Below, piece by piece: positions 34,340 to 43,538 of a DNA stretch of 64,000 bases. The position numbers were made by a program, and so were the translations under genes. Origin of the DNA: Williamsia serinedens (GTDB lineage Bacteria > Actinomycetota > Actinomycetes > Mycobacteriales > Mycobacteriaceae); NCBI RefSeq assembly GCF_024171725.1, contig NZ_JAMTCG010000002.1:496001-560000 (forward strand). The letters run 5' to 3'. The notes below the pieces were generated by a model. The model did not search any database. It worked only from the letters and a program-made list of their open reading frames with translations, and had not been told where the DNA came from. How positions within the stretch are numbered: position 1 is the stretch's first letter; each line of letters starts with the position of its first letter.

Positions 34340-36936
34340 TGCAACGCCGCCCAGACGCGGGCGGGGTTCATGGGCAGCTGCCCGATGCGGACACCGGTGG
34401 CGTCACGGATCGCGTTGGCGATGGCGGGAGCGACGGGGTTGTAGGGGGATTCGCTCATCGACTTCGCGCCCGACGGGCCGAGGCGGTCGTAGGTGTCGGC
34501 GAAGAGGACCTCGGTCCGCGGTGAGTCCGACAGCCGCGGGATGTGGTAGTTCCGCAGGATGTCGGTCTGGACGACGCCGTCGCGCAGGATCATCTCCTCG
34601 TACAGGGCGGACCCGATCGCCTGTGTCGCCCCACCTTCCACCTGACCGCGGCACTGCTGCTCGTTGAGGACTGTGCCGGCGTCGGCCGCCTGGATCGACT
34701 GGAGGATGCGCACCCGTCCCGTCGGCAGGTGCACCGCCACCCGGACGGCGTGGACGTTGAACACGACGCTGCGCGGTGTGCCGTCATGTCGACCACGGAC
34801 GACGATCGGCCCGGACTCGCCGGAGTCGATGCGCCGCCGCAGTTCCCGGCACGCCACCTGCAACGCGCGCCCTGCGACCACCGTCCCCGCGGACCCGAAC
34901 GCACCGGTGTCGTGGCGCACGACGTCGGTGTCCGACTGGCGCACCACGACGTCCTCCGGCGGCACATCCAGCGCGTCGGCGGCCAGCTGCACGTGCACCG
35001 TCGTGGTGCCGTTGCCGAACTCGGCCGTGCCGACCGAGACGACGATCCGACCGTCGGCGTCCCGTTCGGCGGTGACGTCGGCGACATGCCCGTCCGGCGG
35101 GATGGTCGCGATCATCGACGGCGACATCCCCTCGCCGACAACCCACTCCGGGTCGTCGCGGTACCCGTGCCCCCCGCGGTCGGGGTCGTCGGCGCCCTCA
35201 CGCAGAGCGCGTTCGGCGAGGTCGAGACACTGGTCGAGTCCGTAGCTGCCGAACTCGAGATCGTGGTCCTCGACCTGCCAGGTCACGAACTTCTCGGACG
35301 GCGTGATGACGTTGCGGCGTCGGAACGCGAACGGGTCCAGCCCGAGCTCCCGGGCGAGGTCGTCCATGGCGCTCTCGACGGCGAAGATGACCTGACCGAG
35401 TCCGTACCCGCGGAACGCACCCGACGGCAGGTTGTTCGTGTAGACGCAGTGGGCGTCGACCCGTTTGTTCGGGCTGCGGTACAGCGACACCGATTCCGAG
35501 CACCCGTGAAACATGACACCGGGACTGTGGTTGCCGTAGGCGCCGGCGTCCGACAGCACGTCGATGGTCAGCGCGGTGAGGGTGCCGTCGCGCTCCGCGG
35601 CAGCGGTGACCCGCACCCGCATCGGGTGTCGACACGGCGCGATCGTGAACTGGTCGGTCCGCGACATCTCGTACGCCGCGGGGCGGCCGGTCTTCCGCAC
35701 GGCCAGCAACACGACGTCCTCGGTGAGCAACTCCTGTTTGGCCCCGAACGCCCCGCCGATCCGGGGTGCGACGACGCGGATGCTGTCGGTGGGCAGACCG
35801 AACACGTAGGCCAGTTCGTCGCGGACGAGGAAGGGCACCTGTGAACTCGACCGCAGGACATACCGATCGTCGTCGTCGATCCACCCGATGGTGCCGTGCG
35901 TCTCGAGGTGCACGTGCTGCACACGCGCTGTCTGCCACTCCCCCTCGACCACGGCACCCCCGGCCGCGCGTGCCGCCGCAACCCCGGCCGCCACATCACC
36001 GACGCCGCCGTGGATCTCGGCGATCACGTTCCGCGCGGGGTCCGCGATCCGCGCCGTCGTCGCATCCTTGTCACCGTGCACCGCGGGCGCACCGGGCCGC
36101 ATCGCCTCCTCGGCGTCGAACACCGCGGGCAGGACCTCGTAGGTCACATCGATCAGGTCGACGGCCCGCTTCGCCTCCCGCGGGGAATCGGCGACGACGG
36201 CGGCGACCCGCTGCCCGACGTAGCGCAGCCGGGTGTCGAAGACACGGATGTCGTCGGGATCGTCGGTGCGCGAGTGGTGGCGGGCCGTCGAGAAGGCCAC
36301 TCCGGGGTCGTCGTGATGGGTCAGCACGGCGCGTACCCCGGGAGCGGCCTCGGCCCGGGACGTGTCGATGCCGGCGATCCGCGCCGACGGATACGGGCTC
36401 CCCAGCACGGCGATGTGGCCGAGGTCGTCGACGTGGACGTCCATCGTGTACGACTCGGCACCCGTCACGATGCGCTGTGCCGCGGGGGCTTTCACGGCGG
36501 CGGGCTCGGCGGGGAGGGCATCGGCGTCGACGGAGTCTGTGATCGCCTCCTCGATTGCTCGATACCCGGTGCACCGGCAGAGATTGCCCTTCAGGGTCCG
36601 GTTCAGGTCGCAGGCCTTCTCCCGGTCCAACGTCGACGCCGTGACGATCATCCCGGCGGTGCAGAACCCACACTGGAACCCTGCGCGCTCGACGAACGCC
36701 CGCTGCACGGTGTCCAGGCCCGGACCCGCGGCGGTGGTGATCTCGCTGTCGATCGCCCGGAACGCCGGGACGATGCAGGAGTGCACGGGACGGCCGTCCA
36801 AGACGACGGTGCACGCGCCGCAGTCGCCGGAGTCGCATCCCTTCTTGACCGCGGTGTGCCCGTGCTCGCGCAGATACGTCCGCAGGCACTGGCCGGGCCC
36901 GGGGGTGCCGTCGACGTCCTGTCCGTCGACCCTCAT
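34309..36936 (-). CDS. Xanthine dehydrogenase: fused [2Fe-2S] and molybdopterin subunit (875 aa)
   Basis: The N-terminus (1-150) has both iron-sulfur modules: [15 protein letters not shown] and QCGFCTAGM with [11 protein letters not shown]. The rest is the molybdopterin domain: [38 protein letters not shown] and the late [21 protein letters not shown], whose Glu aligns with the catalytic base. This Fe-S plus Mo arrangement in one chain, with separate FAD subunit, resembles aldehyde oxidoreductase Mop rather than three-subunit XDH. Purine substrate is inferred from operon context. ATG 36936 overlaps the FAD-subunit stop by 4 nt. Confidence 0.88.
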   Translation of the reverse strand: MRVDGQDVDGTPGPGQCLRTYLREHGHTAVKKGCDSGDCGACTVVLDGRPVHSCIVPAFRAIDSEITTAAGPGLDTVQRAFVERAGFQCGFCTAGMIVTASTLDREKACDLNRTLKGNLCRCTGYRAIEEAITDSVDADALPAEPAAVKAPAAQRIVTGAESYTMDVHVDDLGHIAVLGSPYPSARIAGIDTSRAEAAPGVRAVLTHHDDPGVAFSTARHHSRTDDPDDIRVFDTRLRYVGQRVAAVVADSPREAKRAVDLIDVTYEVLPAVFDAEEAMRPGAPAVHGDKDATTARIADPARNVIAEIHGGVGDVAAGVAAARAAGGAVVEGEWQTARVQHVHLETHGTIGWIDDDDRYVLRSSSQVPFLVRDELAYVFGLPTDSIRVVAPRIGGAFGAKQELLTEDVVLLAVRKTGRPAAYEMSRTDQFTIAPCRHPMRVRVTAAAERDGTLTALTIDVLSDAGAYGNHSPGVMFHGCSESVSLYRSPNKRVDAHCVYTNNLPSGAFRGYGLGQVIFAVESAMDDLARELGLDPFAFRRRNVITPSEKFVTWQVEDHDLEFGSYGLDQCLDLAERALREGADDPDRGGHGYRDDPEWVVGEGMSPSMIATIPPDGHVADVTAERDADGRIVVSVGTAEFGNGTTTVHVQLAADALDVPPEDVVVRQSDTDVVRHDTGAFGSAGTVVAGRALQVACRELRRRIDSGESGPIVVRGRHDGTPRSVVFNVHAVRVAVHLPTGRVRILQSIQAADAGTVLNEQQCRGQVEGGATQAIGSALYEEMILRDGVVQTDILRNYHIPRLSDSPRTEVLFADTYDRLGPSGAKSMSESPYNPVAPAIANAIRDATGVRIGQLPMNPARVWAALHQNGGGSASS

Positions 36937-37748
36937 GCCGCCGACCCCAGTTCGGTGACGACCTCGCGGACGAGATGCGGCACCACCGCGCGCCGCCACT
37001 CGGCGGTCCCGTGCGCATCGGTGAACCACGCGGCCTCGGGAACGACTGCGGCGCAGGCGGCGACGACCTCGTCGGGCTCGCGGGACGGAACCGGGATCGC
37101 GAACGGCCGCACCGTCCCGCCACTAACGGAGATCACGACGCCGCCGTCGGTGGCGCGGCCGAGGACGACGGCACCGGCGCGGCCGTACTCCGCGTAGGAG
37201 ACCCGTCGGGCCGCGACCGGCGCGGTGAGCGCCGCTGTCGGCACATGGATGGACCGCAGCAGATCGCCGGGCGCCAGCGAGTTCCGCTGGTTGCCCACCA
37301 CGACGTCGGCGACCGAGACGACGCTGTCGGTGCCGTCGGGATGCCACACCAGCAGCGATGCGTCGAGGACCGAGCACAGCGACGTCATGGACCCGGCGGG
37401 CAAGGCCAGACAGACGTTGCCGCCGACGGTCGCGGTGTGCCAGATCTTGTACGACGCGACCAGCGAGTCGGCGCACCACCGGAACAGTGTTCGTGCGTGC
37501 CAATTCTCGGGGAGATCCGCGTGGACGAGGCGGTCGATGGTGCAGGTCGCCGCGATCTCGAGGCCGTCGTCGGCGACGGTGAGGTCCGGCCAGTCGAGTG
37601 TCGTGAGGTCGACGAGGCGGCGGAGGTCCCGACCCGGCTCGGCCATCACCGACGTCCCGCCGGCCAGCAGCGCGTCGCCGGGCAGCGGGGAGGGCAACTC
37701 GTCCCGCGTGGTGGGTCGGACGACGTCGTCGACGAAATGCAGATCCAT
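36933..37748 (-). CDS. Xanthine dehydrogenase FAD-binding subunit (271 aa)
   Basis: FAD subunit of the molybdenum hydroxylase family: [25 protein letters not shown] (FAD loop), [16 protein letters not shown] (second FAD motif) and a CO-dehydrogenase-type C-domain (about 165-265). ATG 37748 follows GAGGAG. It transfers electrons from the Fe-S/Mo chain to NAD or another acceptor. It is coupled to the neighbouring large subunit by ATGA overlap. Confidence 0.88.
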   Translation of the reverse strand: MDLHFVDDVVRPTTRDELPSPLPGDALLAGGTSVMAEPGRDLRRLVDLTTLDWPDLTVADDGLEIAATCTIDRLVHADLPENWHARTLFRWCADSLVASYKIWHTATVGGNVCLALPAGSMTSLCSVLDASLLVWHPDGTDSVVSVADVVVGNQRNSLAPGDLLRSIHVPTAALTAPVAARRVSYAEYGRAGAVVLGRATDGGVVISVSGGTVRPFAIPVPSREPDEVVAACAAVVPEAAWFTDAHGTAEWRRAVVPHLVREVVTELGSAA

Positions 37749-37755
37749 GGACTCC

Positions 37756-39111
37756 TCAGCCTGCCCGATCGAGCAGTCGACGATGCGCCGCGGCGACGTC
37801 ACGTGCGAGCTCGTCGGCATCCGAGCCGATGGCACGGCCGTCCGCGACGACGGTTCTCCCCCCGACCCACGATCGGCGGATCGGCGGTGGTGAGCCGAGC
37901 ACGAGCGCGGCGACCGGATCATCGATGCCGGCGTGCGCCGGCCCGGTCAGATCCCACAGCACCATGTCGGCCAGCATGCCCGGGGCGATGCTCCCGAGGT
38001 CGTCACCGCGCCCGAGGACCCGCGCACCGCCGACGGTCGCCAGCCGCAGCGCCTCCCGCGTGGACAGGGACGTCGGCCCGCCGACGGCGCGGGCGAGCAT
38101 CAGCGCCATGGTCACCTCCTGCAGCAGCCGGGCGGATTCGTTCGACGCCGCACCGTCGACACCCAGCCCGACGACCGCGCCGGCGTCGAGGAGGTCCCGG
38201 GTGCGGGCGATCCCCGCGCCGAGCCGACTGTTCGACGTGGGGCAGTGCGCGACGGCGGTGCCGGTGCGGCCGAGTTCGGCGACGGACTCGTCGTCGAAGT
38301 GGATGCCATGGGCGAACCAGACATCGGGCCCTGTCCAGCCGAGGTCGCTCATGTACTGCAGAGGCGTGCAGCCGAAATGATCGGCGCAGTAGTCGGTCTC
38401 GTCGCGCGTCTCGGCCAGGTGCGTGTGCAACCGCACGCCACGGTCGCGGGCGAGGGCCGCGGACTCCCGCAGCAGATCGGCGGTCACCGAGAACGGGGAG
38501 CACGGTGCCAGCGCGATCTGCACGAGTGCACCGGGGGACGGGTCGTGCCAGCGGTCGATCGCCTCGGCGCTGTCGGCCAGGATCGCGTCGATGGGTTGTA
38601 CGACGGAGTCCGGGGGCAGGCCCCCGTCCTTCTCGCTGAGGTCCATCGATCCGCGGGTCGGATGGAACCGCACCCCCAGCGTGGTCGCGGCGTCGATCTC
38701 GGCGCCGAGCAGATCACCGGCGCCGGTGGGGAAGACGTAGTGGTGGTCGGTGGTGGTGGTGCACCCGGACTCCAGGAGCGCGGTGATGGCGCCGCGTGCG
38801 CCGGCGTGCAGGCCGTCGACGTCGATGCCCGCCCACACCGGGTACAGGGTCGTCAGCCACTGAAACAGCGTGTGATCGGCGGCGAGCCCACGGGTGATCC
38901 ACTGGTAGAGGTGGTGATGGGTGTTCACGAGGCCGGGGGTAAGCAGGCACCCGGTCCCGTCGAACCGCGCGGCGTCGGCAGGGATGGCATCGGCGCCGAC
39001 GTCCACCCCGGTGACCCGGTCGTCCTCGACGAGGACGGTGGCGGTGGCGAACTCGCGACCGTCGGCGTCCATCGTGACGACGGCGGCGTTCTCGACGACG
39101 ATCGAGGTCAT
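37756..39111 (-). CDS. Guanine/8-oxoguanine-deaminase-type amidohydrolase (451 aa)
   Basis: TIM-barrel amidohydrolase of the TRZ/ATZ group: metal motif PGLVNTHHHLYQW, HTHLAETRDETDYC, AHGIHFDDESVAELG and the late GLGVDGAASNES with the metal Asp. Matches the 8-oxoguanine deaminase/hydroxydechloroatrazine hydrolase type. In this operon it could make xanthine from guanine or urate from 8-oxoguanine, both feeding uricase. ATG 39111 overlaps the uricase stop by 4 nt. Confidence 0.85.
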   Translation of the reverse strand: MTSIVVENAAVVTMDADGREFATATVLVEDDRVTGVDVGADAIPADAARFDGTGCLLTPGLVNTHHHLYQWITRGLAADHTLFQWLTTLYPVWAGIDVDGLHAGARGAITALLESGCTTTTDHHYVFPTGAGDLLGAEIDAATTLGVRFHPTRGSMDLSEKDGGLPPDSVVQPIDAILADSAEAIDRWHDPSPGALVQIALAPCSPFSVTADLLRESAALARDRGVRLHTHLAETRDETDYCADHFGCTPLQYMSDLGWTGPDVWFAHGIHFDDESVAELGRTGTAVAHCPTSNSRLGAGIARTRDLLDAGAVVGLGVDGAASNESARLLQEVTMALMLARAVGGPTSLSTREALRLATVGGARVLGRGDDLGSIAPGMLADMVLWDLTGPAHAGIDDPVAALVLGSPPPIRRSWVGGRTVVADGRAIGSDADELARDVAAAHRRLLDRAG

Positions 39112-40016
39112 GTGAGCCAGGTCCGCTGCGGGATCCAGGCCGGCCCGGCGTCGGGTGCGTCGTCCCGGCTCACCGCGGCCTGGATGAGTCCGTACGGGCG
39201 GTCGTCGGCGTGGAACACCTCGTTGGGGTTGTCGAGGCCGAACGGTGACAGGTCGTAGACGAAGTGGTGCTTGTTCGGTGCGGACAGCCGCACCTCGACG
39301 ATCTCCGGATGCGCCTCGAGCACAGCCGATCCCATCGCGAACAACGTCTGCTGCAGTGCCTTGGACTGCAGGGTCGCGAACTGGGCCACCATGATCGTCT
39401 TGACGTCGTCGTAGACCGCGTCCCAGTCGACGTAGACGGTGGAGAACCGCCACTTCGCGACCAACGACGTGGCCATCACACGATCGGTCGTCGGCTCGAG
39501 GATCGTGTACTTGTCGGTCGGGAAGCCGTGGAACTCCGACCCGGTCGACTTGAGGATGACCAGATCGGAGAACCCGCCGATGACCCAGGTGCGGCGGGTC
39601 CCGTCGGAGTCGTCGACGATGATGTCGGCGGTGCGGGTCTCCTGGCCGCGCCGGACCCAGGTGTGGTCGTGCTCGGTGCCGTCGACGAGGACCCGCTGCC
39701 AGGCGTACTCCTCGATCTCGATGCGCGCACCGCTCACCGGGTCGACGGTGTCGACGAAATGCGTTGCCAGATCGAGCCCGTACTGCTCGATGGTGGCGAT
39801 GCCCTTCTCCTTGGCGAAGGCGTAACAGGTCTGTTTCTGCGTGTCGGTGGGGAGGACGGCGCCCTGGTCACCGACCGTGTACGCCTCGGTGAACGCGCCG
39901 CGCAGGGCCGTCCCGACGTTCAGGTCGCGGATCTCGTGCCGGGGCGTGTCCCGGTAGATGCGGACGACGCGGTTCTCGGCCTTGCCGTACTGGTCACCGC
40001 TCAGGGTGATCCCCAT
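39108..40016 (-). CDS. pucL: Urate oxidase, uricase (302 aa)
   Basis: Cofactor-free uricase, two T-fold repeats: MGITLSGDQYGKAENRVVRIYRD, PTDTQKQTCYAFAKEKGI (with the catalytic Lys-Thr region), ILKSTGSEFHGF and LSAPNKHHFVYDLSPFGLDNPNEVF. Converts urate to 5-hydroxyisourate with O2. ATG 40016 follows GAGGAG. It lies between HIU hydrolase and the deaminase, so the next two steps are encoded just upstream. Confidence 0.95.
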   Translation of the reverse strand: MGITLSGDQYGKAENRVVRIYRDTPRHEIRDLNVGTALRGAFTEAYTVGDQGAVLPTDTQKQTCYAFAKEKGIATIEQYGLDLATHFVDTVDPVSGARIEIEEYAWQRVLVDGTEHDHTWVRRGQETRTADIIVDDSDGTRRTWVIGGFSDLVILKSTGSEFHGFPTDKYTILEPTTDRVMATSLVAKWRFSTVYVDWDAVYDDVKTIMVAQFATLQSKALQQTLFAMGSAVLEAHPEIVEVRLSAPNKHHFVYDLSPFGLDNPNEVFHADDRPYGLIQAAVSRDDAPDAGPAWIPQRTWLT

Positions 40017-40030
40017 GGGAGACGCTCCTC

Positions 40031-40354
40031 TCAACTGCCGCGATAGGTGGAGAACGCGAACGGGCTCAACAGGATCGGGACGTGGTGGTGCCCGCCGGCA
40101 TCGGTGATCCGGAAGGCGACGACCACCTCGGGGTAGAACGCCTCGACCGCCTGCGCGGCGAACCAGGCCCCGGTGTCGAAACGGATGCGGTGGACGCCTG
40201 TCGGCAGGTCGTCGGCGAGCGGGCCGATGCGCCCGTCGTCGTCGGTGGTGCCGCTGGCGACCTCGGTGCCGTCGTCCGCCGTCAGGGTGACCGGGACCCC
40301 GACCGCCGGACGTCCGGCGACCGCGTCGAGGACGTGTGTGCTCACCGACGCCAT
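40031..40354 (-). CDS. uraH: 5-Hydroxyisourate hydrolase (107 aa)
   Basis: Transthyretin-like HIU hydrolase: STHVLDAVAGRPAVGVPV holds the N-terminal active-site His and ends in FSTYRGS, the family signature tetrapeptide YRGS. PLADDLPTGVHRIRFDTG and HHHVPILLSPFAFSTY are also typical. Hydrolyses 5-hydroxyisourate to OHCU. ATG 40354 shares one base with the stop of the OHCU decarboxylase gene. Confidence 0.93.
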   Translation of the reverse strand: MASVSTHVLDAVAGRPAVGVPVTLTADDGTEVASGTTDDDGRIGPLADDLPTGVHRIRFDTGAWFAAQAVEAFYPEVVVAFRITDAGGHHHVPILLSPFAFSTYRGS

Positions 40355-40881
40355 CAGCGCGCGTCCTCGGCCAGTTGTGCAGCCGGACAGATCATCCGCG
40401 ACAGGCGGTTCCGGGTGATCTTGGCCAGCTCGAGCCGCAGCACGCGACGTTCCGTGGCGGGGTCGTTGTGCAACCGCTGCCGCAGGATGCGCAGCAGTTC
40501 GGTCGCGGGCCGCCCGTCGGCGTGCACCAGGTACACGTGACCGAACATCTGCTCGTACTCCTTGTTCGCGATGCGGAGCTCGTCGAGCACGGCGGGGTCG
40601 GCACCGGTCACATTGCGCTGCTCCCGCGCCGAGCTGGCGTTCGTCGACCGCTCGCCGATGCGCGGGTGGCCGTCGAGCGCCTCGTCGAGGTCGGTCTCGG
40701 TCAGCTCGGCGATGATGAGGTCGGACTGGTCCAGCAGCGCGTCCTCGTCGCTGAACGGCCGTGCCGCGGCGACCCTCAGGGCCCACATCCGCGACGAGCA
40801 GCACGCGTACAGCGCATGCACCGCCTGCGTCTCGGAGAGCGCGTTGAAGCTGTCGATCCCTCGCCAGTCGGGACGTCGCAT
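40354..40881 (-). CDS. uraD: OHCU decarboxylase, stand-alone (175 aa)
   Basis: 2-Oxo-4-hydroxy-4-carboxy-5-ureidoimidazoline decarboxylase: FNALSETQAVHALYACCSSRMWA, LDGHPRIGER with the catalytic His, SSAREQRNV with the Glu-Gln pair, MFGHVYLVHADGRPATELLRILRQRL and ELAKITRNRL. It makes (S)-allantoin. Catalytic residues are intact, unlike the domain fused to the upstream permease. It starts 3 nt after that gene. Confidence 0.93.
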   Translation of the reverse strand: MRRPDWRGIDSFNALSETQAVHALYACCSSRMWALRVAAARPFSDEDALLDQSDLIIAELTETDLDEALDGHPRIGERSTNASSAREQRNVTGADPAVLDELRIANKEYEQMFGHVYLVHADGRPATELLRILRQRLHNDPATERRVLRLELAKITRNRLSRMICPAAQLAEDAR

Positions 40882-40884
40882 CGG

Positions 40885-42888
40885 CTACCGGCCGGTCCCG
40901 TCGAGCCGACCGATGTCCTCCAGGCGTCGCAGCCGAGCGGTCGCGATGGGGTTGGCGTCGGCGACGAGGTCGTCGAAACGGTAGTTGGCGATCTTGGCGA
41001 TCTCGATGAGCGCGAACGACCGCTCGCTGGTCGGTGAGTTCTTCATGCGCGACCATCCGTTCCTCAGGACCCGCTCGTAGCGTTCGGTCTCGCGCGCGCA
41101 GATGACGAGGGGGAACCCGAAGTGCTCATGGTAGGCCTTCGCGAGGTCGGTGACCGTGCCCAGTTCCTCCTCGTCGAGCACCACCAGGCCGGTGTGGTCG
41201 ACGGCCGTCGGGTTGCCCACGTCGTCCTGTGCGCCGAGGTCCGGGAACGACCGGATCAGTTGCAGCTGCTCCTCGTCGCTGCCGGTGAGCATCGCCTCCG
41301 AGAACGCGGCGCGCAGATCGTGCGTGGTCTCGAACGGGCGTTGTTCGAACGCTCGGTCCACCACCCAGTCGGTGCCCTGGACGAGCCCGCCGAACGTCGC
41401 GCGGAACGTCTCCCGGGACATGTCGTTGACCTCGGCGAGCCGGATGGCACCGCGACCGGCGACCGCCGGTCCCCGCGACCCGGTGTGGAAGAACAGCAGG
41501 TTCAGCAGGATCGCCGTGATCGCGCCCATCGTGATCCCGGTGCTGAAGGGGATCTGGAGCAGACCGGGGACCGCCTCGTCGACGCCGGGGAGTCCGGGGA
41601 CCTCGACCGGTGCGCCGTTCACCGTGATGGTCTCCGGCGCCACCGACTGCGAGAACTGGACGTAGAGGCCCATCGCCAGTGACGTGCCCGCGATGATCAG
41701 GTTGCGGTGGTCGGTGAAGTCGACCGCCCCGAGGGTCTGGATCCCGACGATCGCGACCGTGGCGAACATGACCAGCGCCGCACCACCGAGCACCGGCGAC
41801 GGGATGGTCTCGACGAGCTTCGCGGTCTTGGGGAGGAGACCCAGGATGATCATGATGACGCCGGCGGCCGCCACGACGAACCGGCTCTTCACCCCGGTCA
41901 GCCGGACCAGACCGACGTTCTCGGAGAACGCCGTGTAGGGGAACGAGTTGAAGATGCCGCCGATGACGGTGGCCAGGCCGTCGGCGCGGACCGTCGCGGC
42001 GATGTGCGCCTTGGTGATCCGCTTGCCGACGATCTCGCCCGTCGCGAACACCGACCCCGTCGACTCGACCGCCACGACCAAGAGCACGACGACCATCGAG
42101 ACGATCGCGATCACGTCGAACCGGGGCCAGCCGAACGCGAACGGGTCGGTGAAACCGACCCAGGGCGCCTCGCCGACGGCCGCGAAGCCGGTGTCTCCCA
42201 GGGTCCAGGCGACGAACGTCCCGACCACGAGCCCGAGCAGGATCGAGATGGTCGCCCAGAAGCCGCGGAAGAACCGTTGCATCAGCACGATCAGGACGAT
42301 CGTGCCGATCGCGTACAGCAGCCAGCGGCCGTTGCCGGCGTCGGGGAGTTTGGTCTCCGGATCGCGCGTCGCGTCACCCGCGCCGACCGGCAGCAGACAG
42401 ATGCCGATGATGGTGATCAGCGTGCCTGTCACGACGGCCGGGAAGAACCGCACGAGTCGCGCGAAGAACGGCGCGATGAGGAACGTGATCACGCCGGCGG
42501 AGATGACCGCGCCGTACACGGTGAGCAGGCCGACGCGGCCGCCCCCGTTGTCGTTGGCGATCTTGATGACCGGGGCGAGGGTGGCGAACGTGATCCCCTG
42601 CAGCAGAGGGAGGCGGACGCCGATCTTCCAGATGCCGACGGCCTGCAGGAGCGACGCGATGCCGCACGTGAACAGGTCGGCGGTGATGAGCATCGTCAGC
42701 GCCTCGGAGTCGAGCTTGATGGCGCTGGCGATGAGCAGTGGCACCAGGACCGCGCCCGCGTAGAACGCGATGACGTGCTGCAGACCGAGGGTTGCGAGCT
42801 TGCCGAACGGCGGGACCTCGTCGACCGGGTGCTTACGCGTGACGGCCGGGCGTGCGGCTGCAGATGGGTCGTCGGTGTTCGTCGCCAT
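40885..42888 (-). CDS. NCS2 purine permease fused to an OHCU-decarboxylase-like domain (667 aa)
   Basis: Residues about 20-480 form an NCS2 nucleobase permease with about 12 helices: GLQHVIAFYAGAVLVPLLIA, LPLLQGITFATLAPVI, VVAVESTGSVFATGEIVG and the NAT signature SENVGLVRLTGVKSRF. Residues about 495-655 match OHCU decarboxylase: FRATFGGLVQGTDWVVDRAFEQRPF, FGFPLVIC and ALIEIAKIANYRFDDLV. The catalytic HPDL is SFPDLG (His to Phe) and the EQ site is DH, so the tail may be non-catalytic. ATG 42888 follows GAGGGGAC. First gene of the purine operon; it likely imports urate/xanthine. Confidence 0.9.
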   Translation of the reverse strand: MATNTDDPSAAARPAVTRKHPVDEVPPFGKLATLGLQHVIAFYAGAVLVPLLIASAIKLDSEALTMLITADLFTCGIASLLQAVGIWKIGVRLPLLQGITFATLAPVIKIANDNGGGRVGLLTVYGAVISAGVITFLIAPFFARLVRFFPAVVTGTLITIIGICLLPVGAGDATRDPETKLPDAGNGRWLLYAIGTIVLIVLMQRFFRGFWATISILLGLVVGTFVAWTLGDTGFAAVGEAPWVGFTDPFAFGWPRFDVIAIVSMVVVLLVVAVESTGSVFATGEIVGKRITKAHIAATVRADGLATVIGGIFNSFPYTAFSENVGLVRLTGVKSRFVVAAAGVIMIILGLLPKTAKLVETIPSPVLGGAALVMFATVAIVGIQTLGAVDFTDHRNLIIAGTSLAMGLYVQFSQSVAPETITVNGAPVEVPGLPGVDEAVPGLLQIPFSTGITMGAITAILLNLLFFHTGSRGPAVAGRGAIRLAEVNDMSRETFRATFGGLVQGTDWVVDRAFEQRPFETTHDLRAAFSEAMLTGSDEEQLQLIRSFPDLGAQDDVGNPTAVDHTGLVVLDEEELGTVTDLAKAYHEHFGFPLVICARETERYERVLRNGWSRMKNSPTSERSFALIEIAKIANYRFDDLVADANPIATARLRRLEDIGRLDGTGR

Positions 42889-42974
42889 GGTGTCCCCTCT
42901 CCGGCCCCGTCCGGTAAGGACACCCTCGCGCCACCGACGACGATCCGCGACCGGGGGAGCGAAGATATACACCG
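42889..42974. promoter_or_regulatory. Divergent purine-operon/MobA-like promoter region
   Basis: The 86-bp gap contains an AT-rich word GATATA (42964-42969), rare in this DNA, that can serve as -10 for either direction (TATATC on the minus strand). No clear inverted-repeat operator was found. Confidence 0.35.
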
Positions 42975-43535
42975 ATGACTCACGGCTGTAACGAACCTGG
43001 GGCGGTGGTGGGTGTGGTCCTCGCCGCCGGCGCCGGCACGCGCTACGGGTCGCCGAAGGTCCTCGTCGACGACTGGTTGACCCGGGCGGTCGGCGCGGTG
43101 GACGCCGGCGGGTGTGCACCCGTGATGGTCACCCTGGGCGCGGCGATCGTGGACGTGCCCGCCCCGGCGTCGGCGGTCGTCGTCGCCGACTGGGAGGCCG
43201 GGATCTCGGCGTCGGTCCGCGCCGGCGTCGAGGCGGCTGGGTCCGTGCCCGGAGTGGTGGGGGTGCTGATCACGCTCGTCGACGTGCCCGACGTCGACGC
43301 GGCGGTCGTGGCGCGGGTGCTGCGGTCGTCCGGGCGCTCACCCGACGCGGTGGTGCGGGCCTTCTACGACGGCCGGCCCGGTCACCCCGTGTACATCGGG
43401 TCCGCCCACCTCGACGCTCTGCGCACGACGCTGCACGGAGACCGCGGCGCGGGTCCCTTCCTCACGGCGCATCCCGGAGTGCGGGCCGTCGAGTGCGGTG
43501 ACCTCGCGACCGGCCACGACATCGATCGACGGTGA
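42975..43535 (+). CDS. MobA/MocA-like molybdenum cofactor nucleotidyltransferase (186 aa)
   Basis: MobA-like NTP transferase: VVGVVLAAGAGTRYGSPKVLVDDW (nucleotide-binding loop), VLITLVDVPDVDAAVV and RAFYDGRPGHPVYIG, matching MocA-type molybdopterin cytidylyltransferases. It probably makes the dinucleotide Mo cofactor used by xanthine dehydrogenase. It is divergent from the purine operon and converges on XdhC with a 3-bp gap, so the trio is a functional unit. Confidence 0.85.
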   Translation: MTHGCNEPGAVVGVVLAAGAGTRYGSPKVLVDDWLTRAVGAVDAGGCAPVMVTLGAAIVDVPAPASAVVVADWEAGISASVRAGVEAAGSVPGVVGVLITLVDVPDVDAAVVARVLRSSGRSPDAVVRAFYDGRPGHPVYIGSAHLDALRTTLHGDRGAGPFLTAHPGVRAVECGDLATGHDIDRR

Positions 43536-43538
43536 GGG

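Noticed and set aside
34309-36936. Carbon monoxide dehydrogenase or nicotine dehydrogenase instead of XDH
   Set aside because: Family alone allows it, but the surrounding uricase, HIU hydrolase, OHCU decarboxylase and purine permease make xanthine dehydrogenase far more likely.
40354-40881. The stand-alone uraD as redundant relic of the fused domain
   Set aside because: It keeps the catalytic His and Glu-Gln residues, so it is the likely active enzyme.
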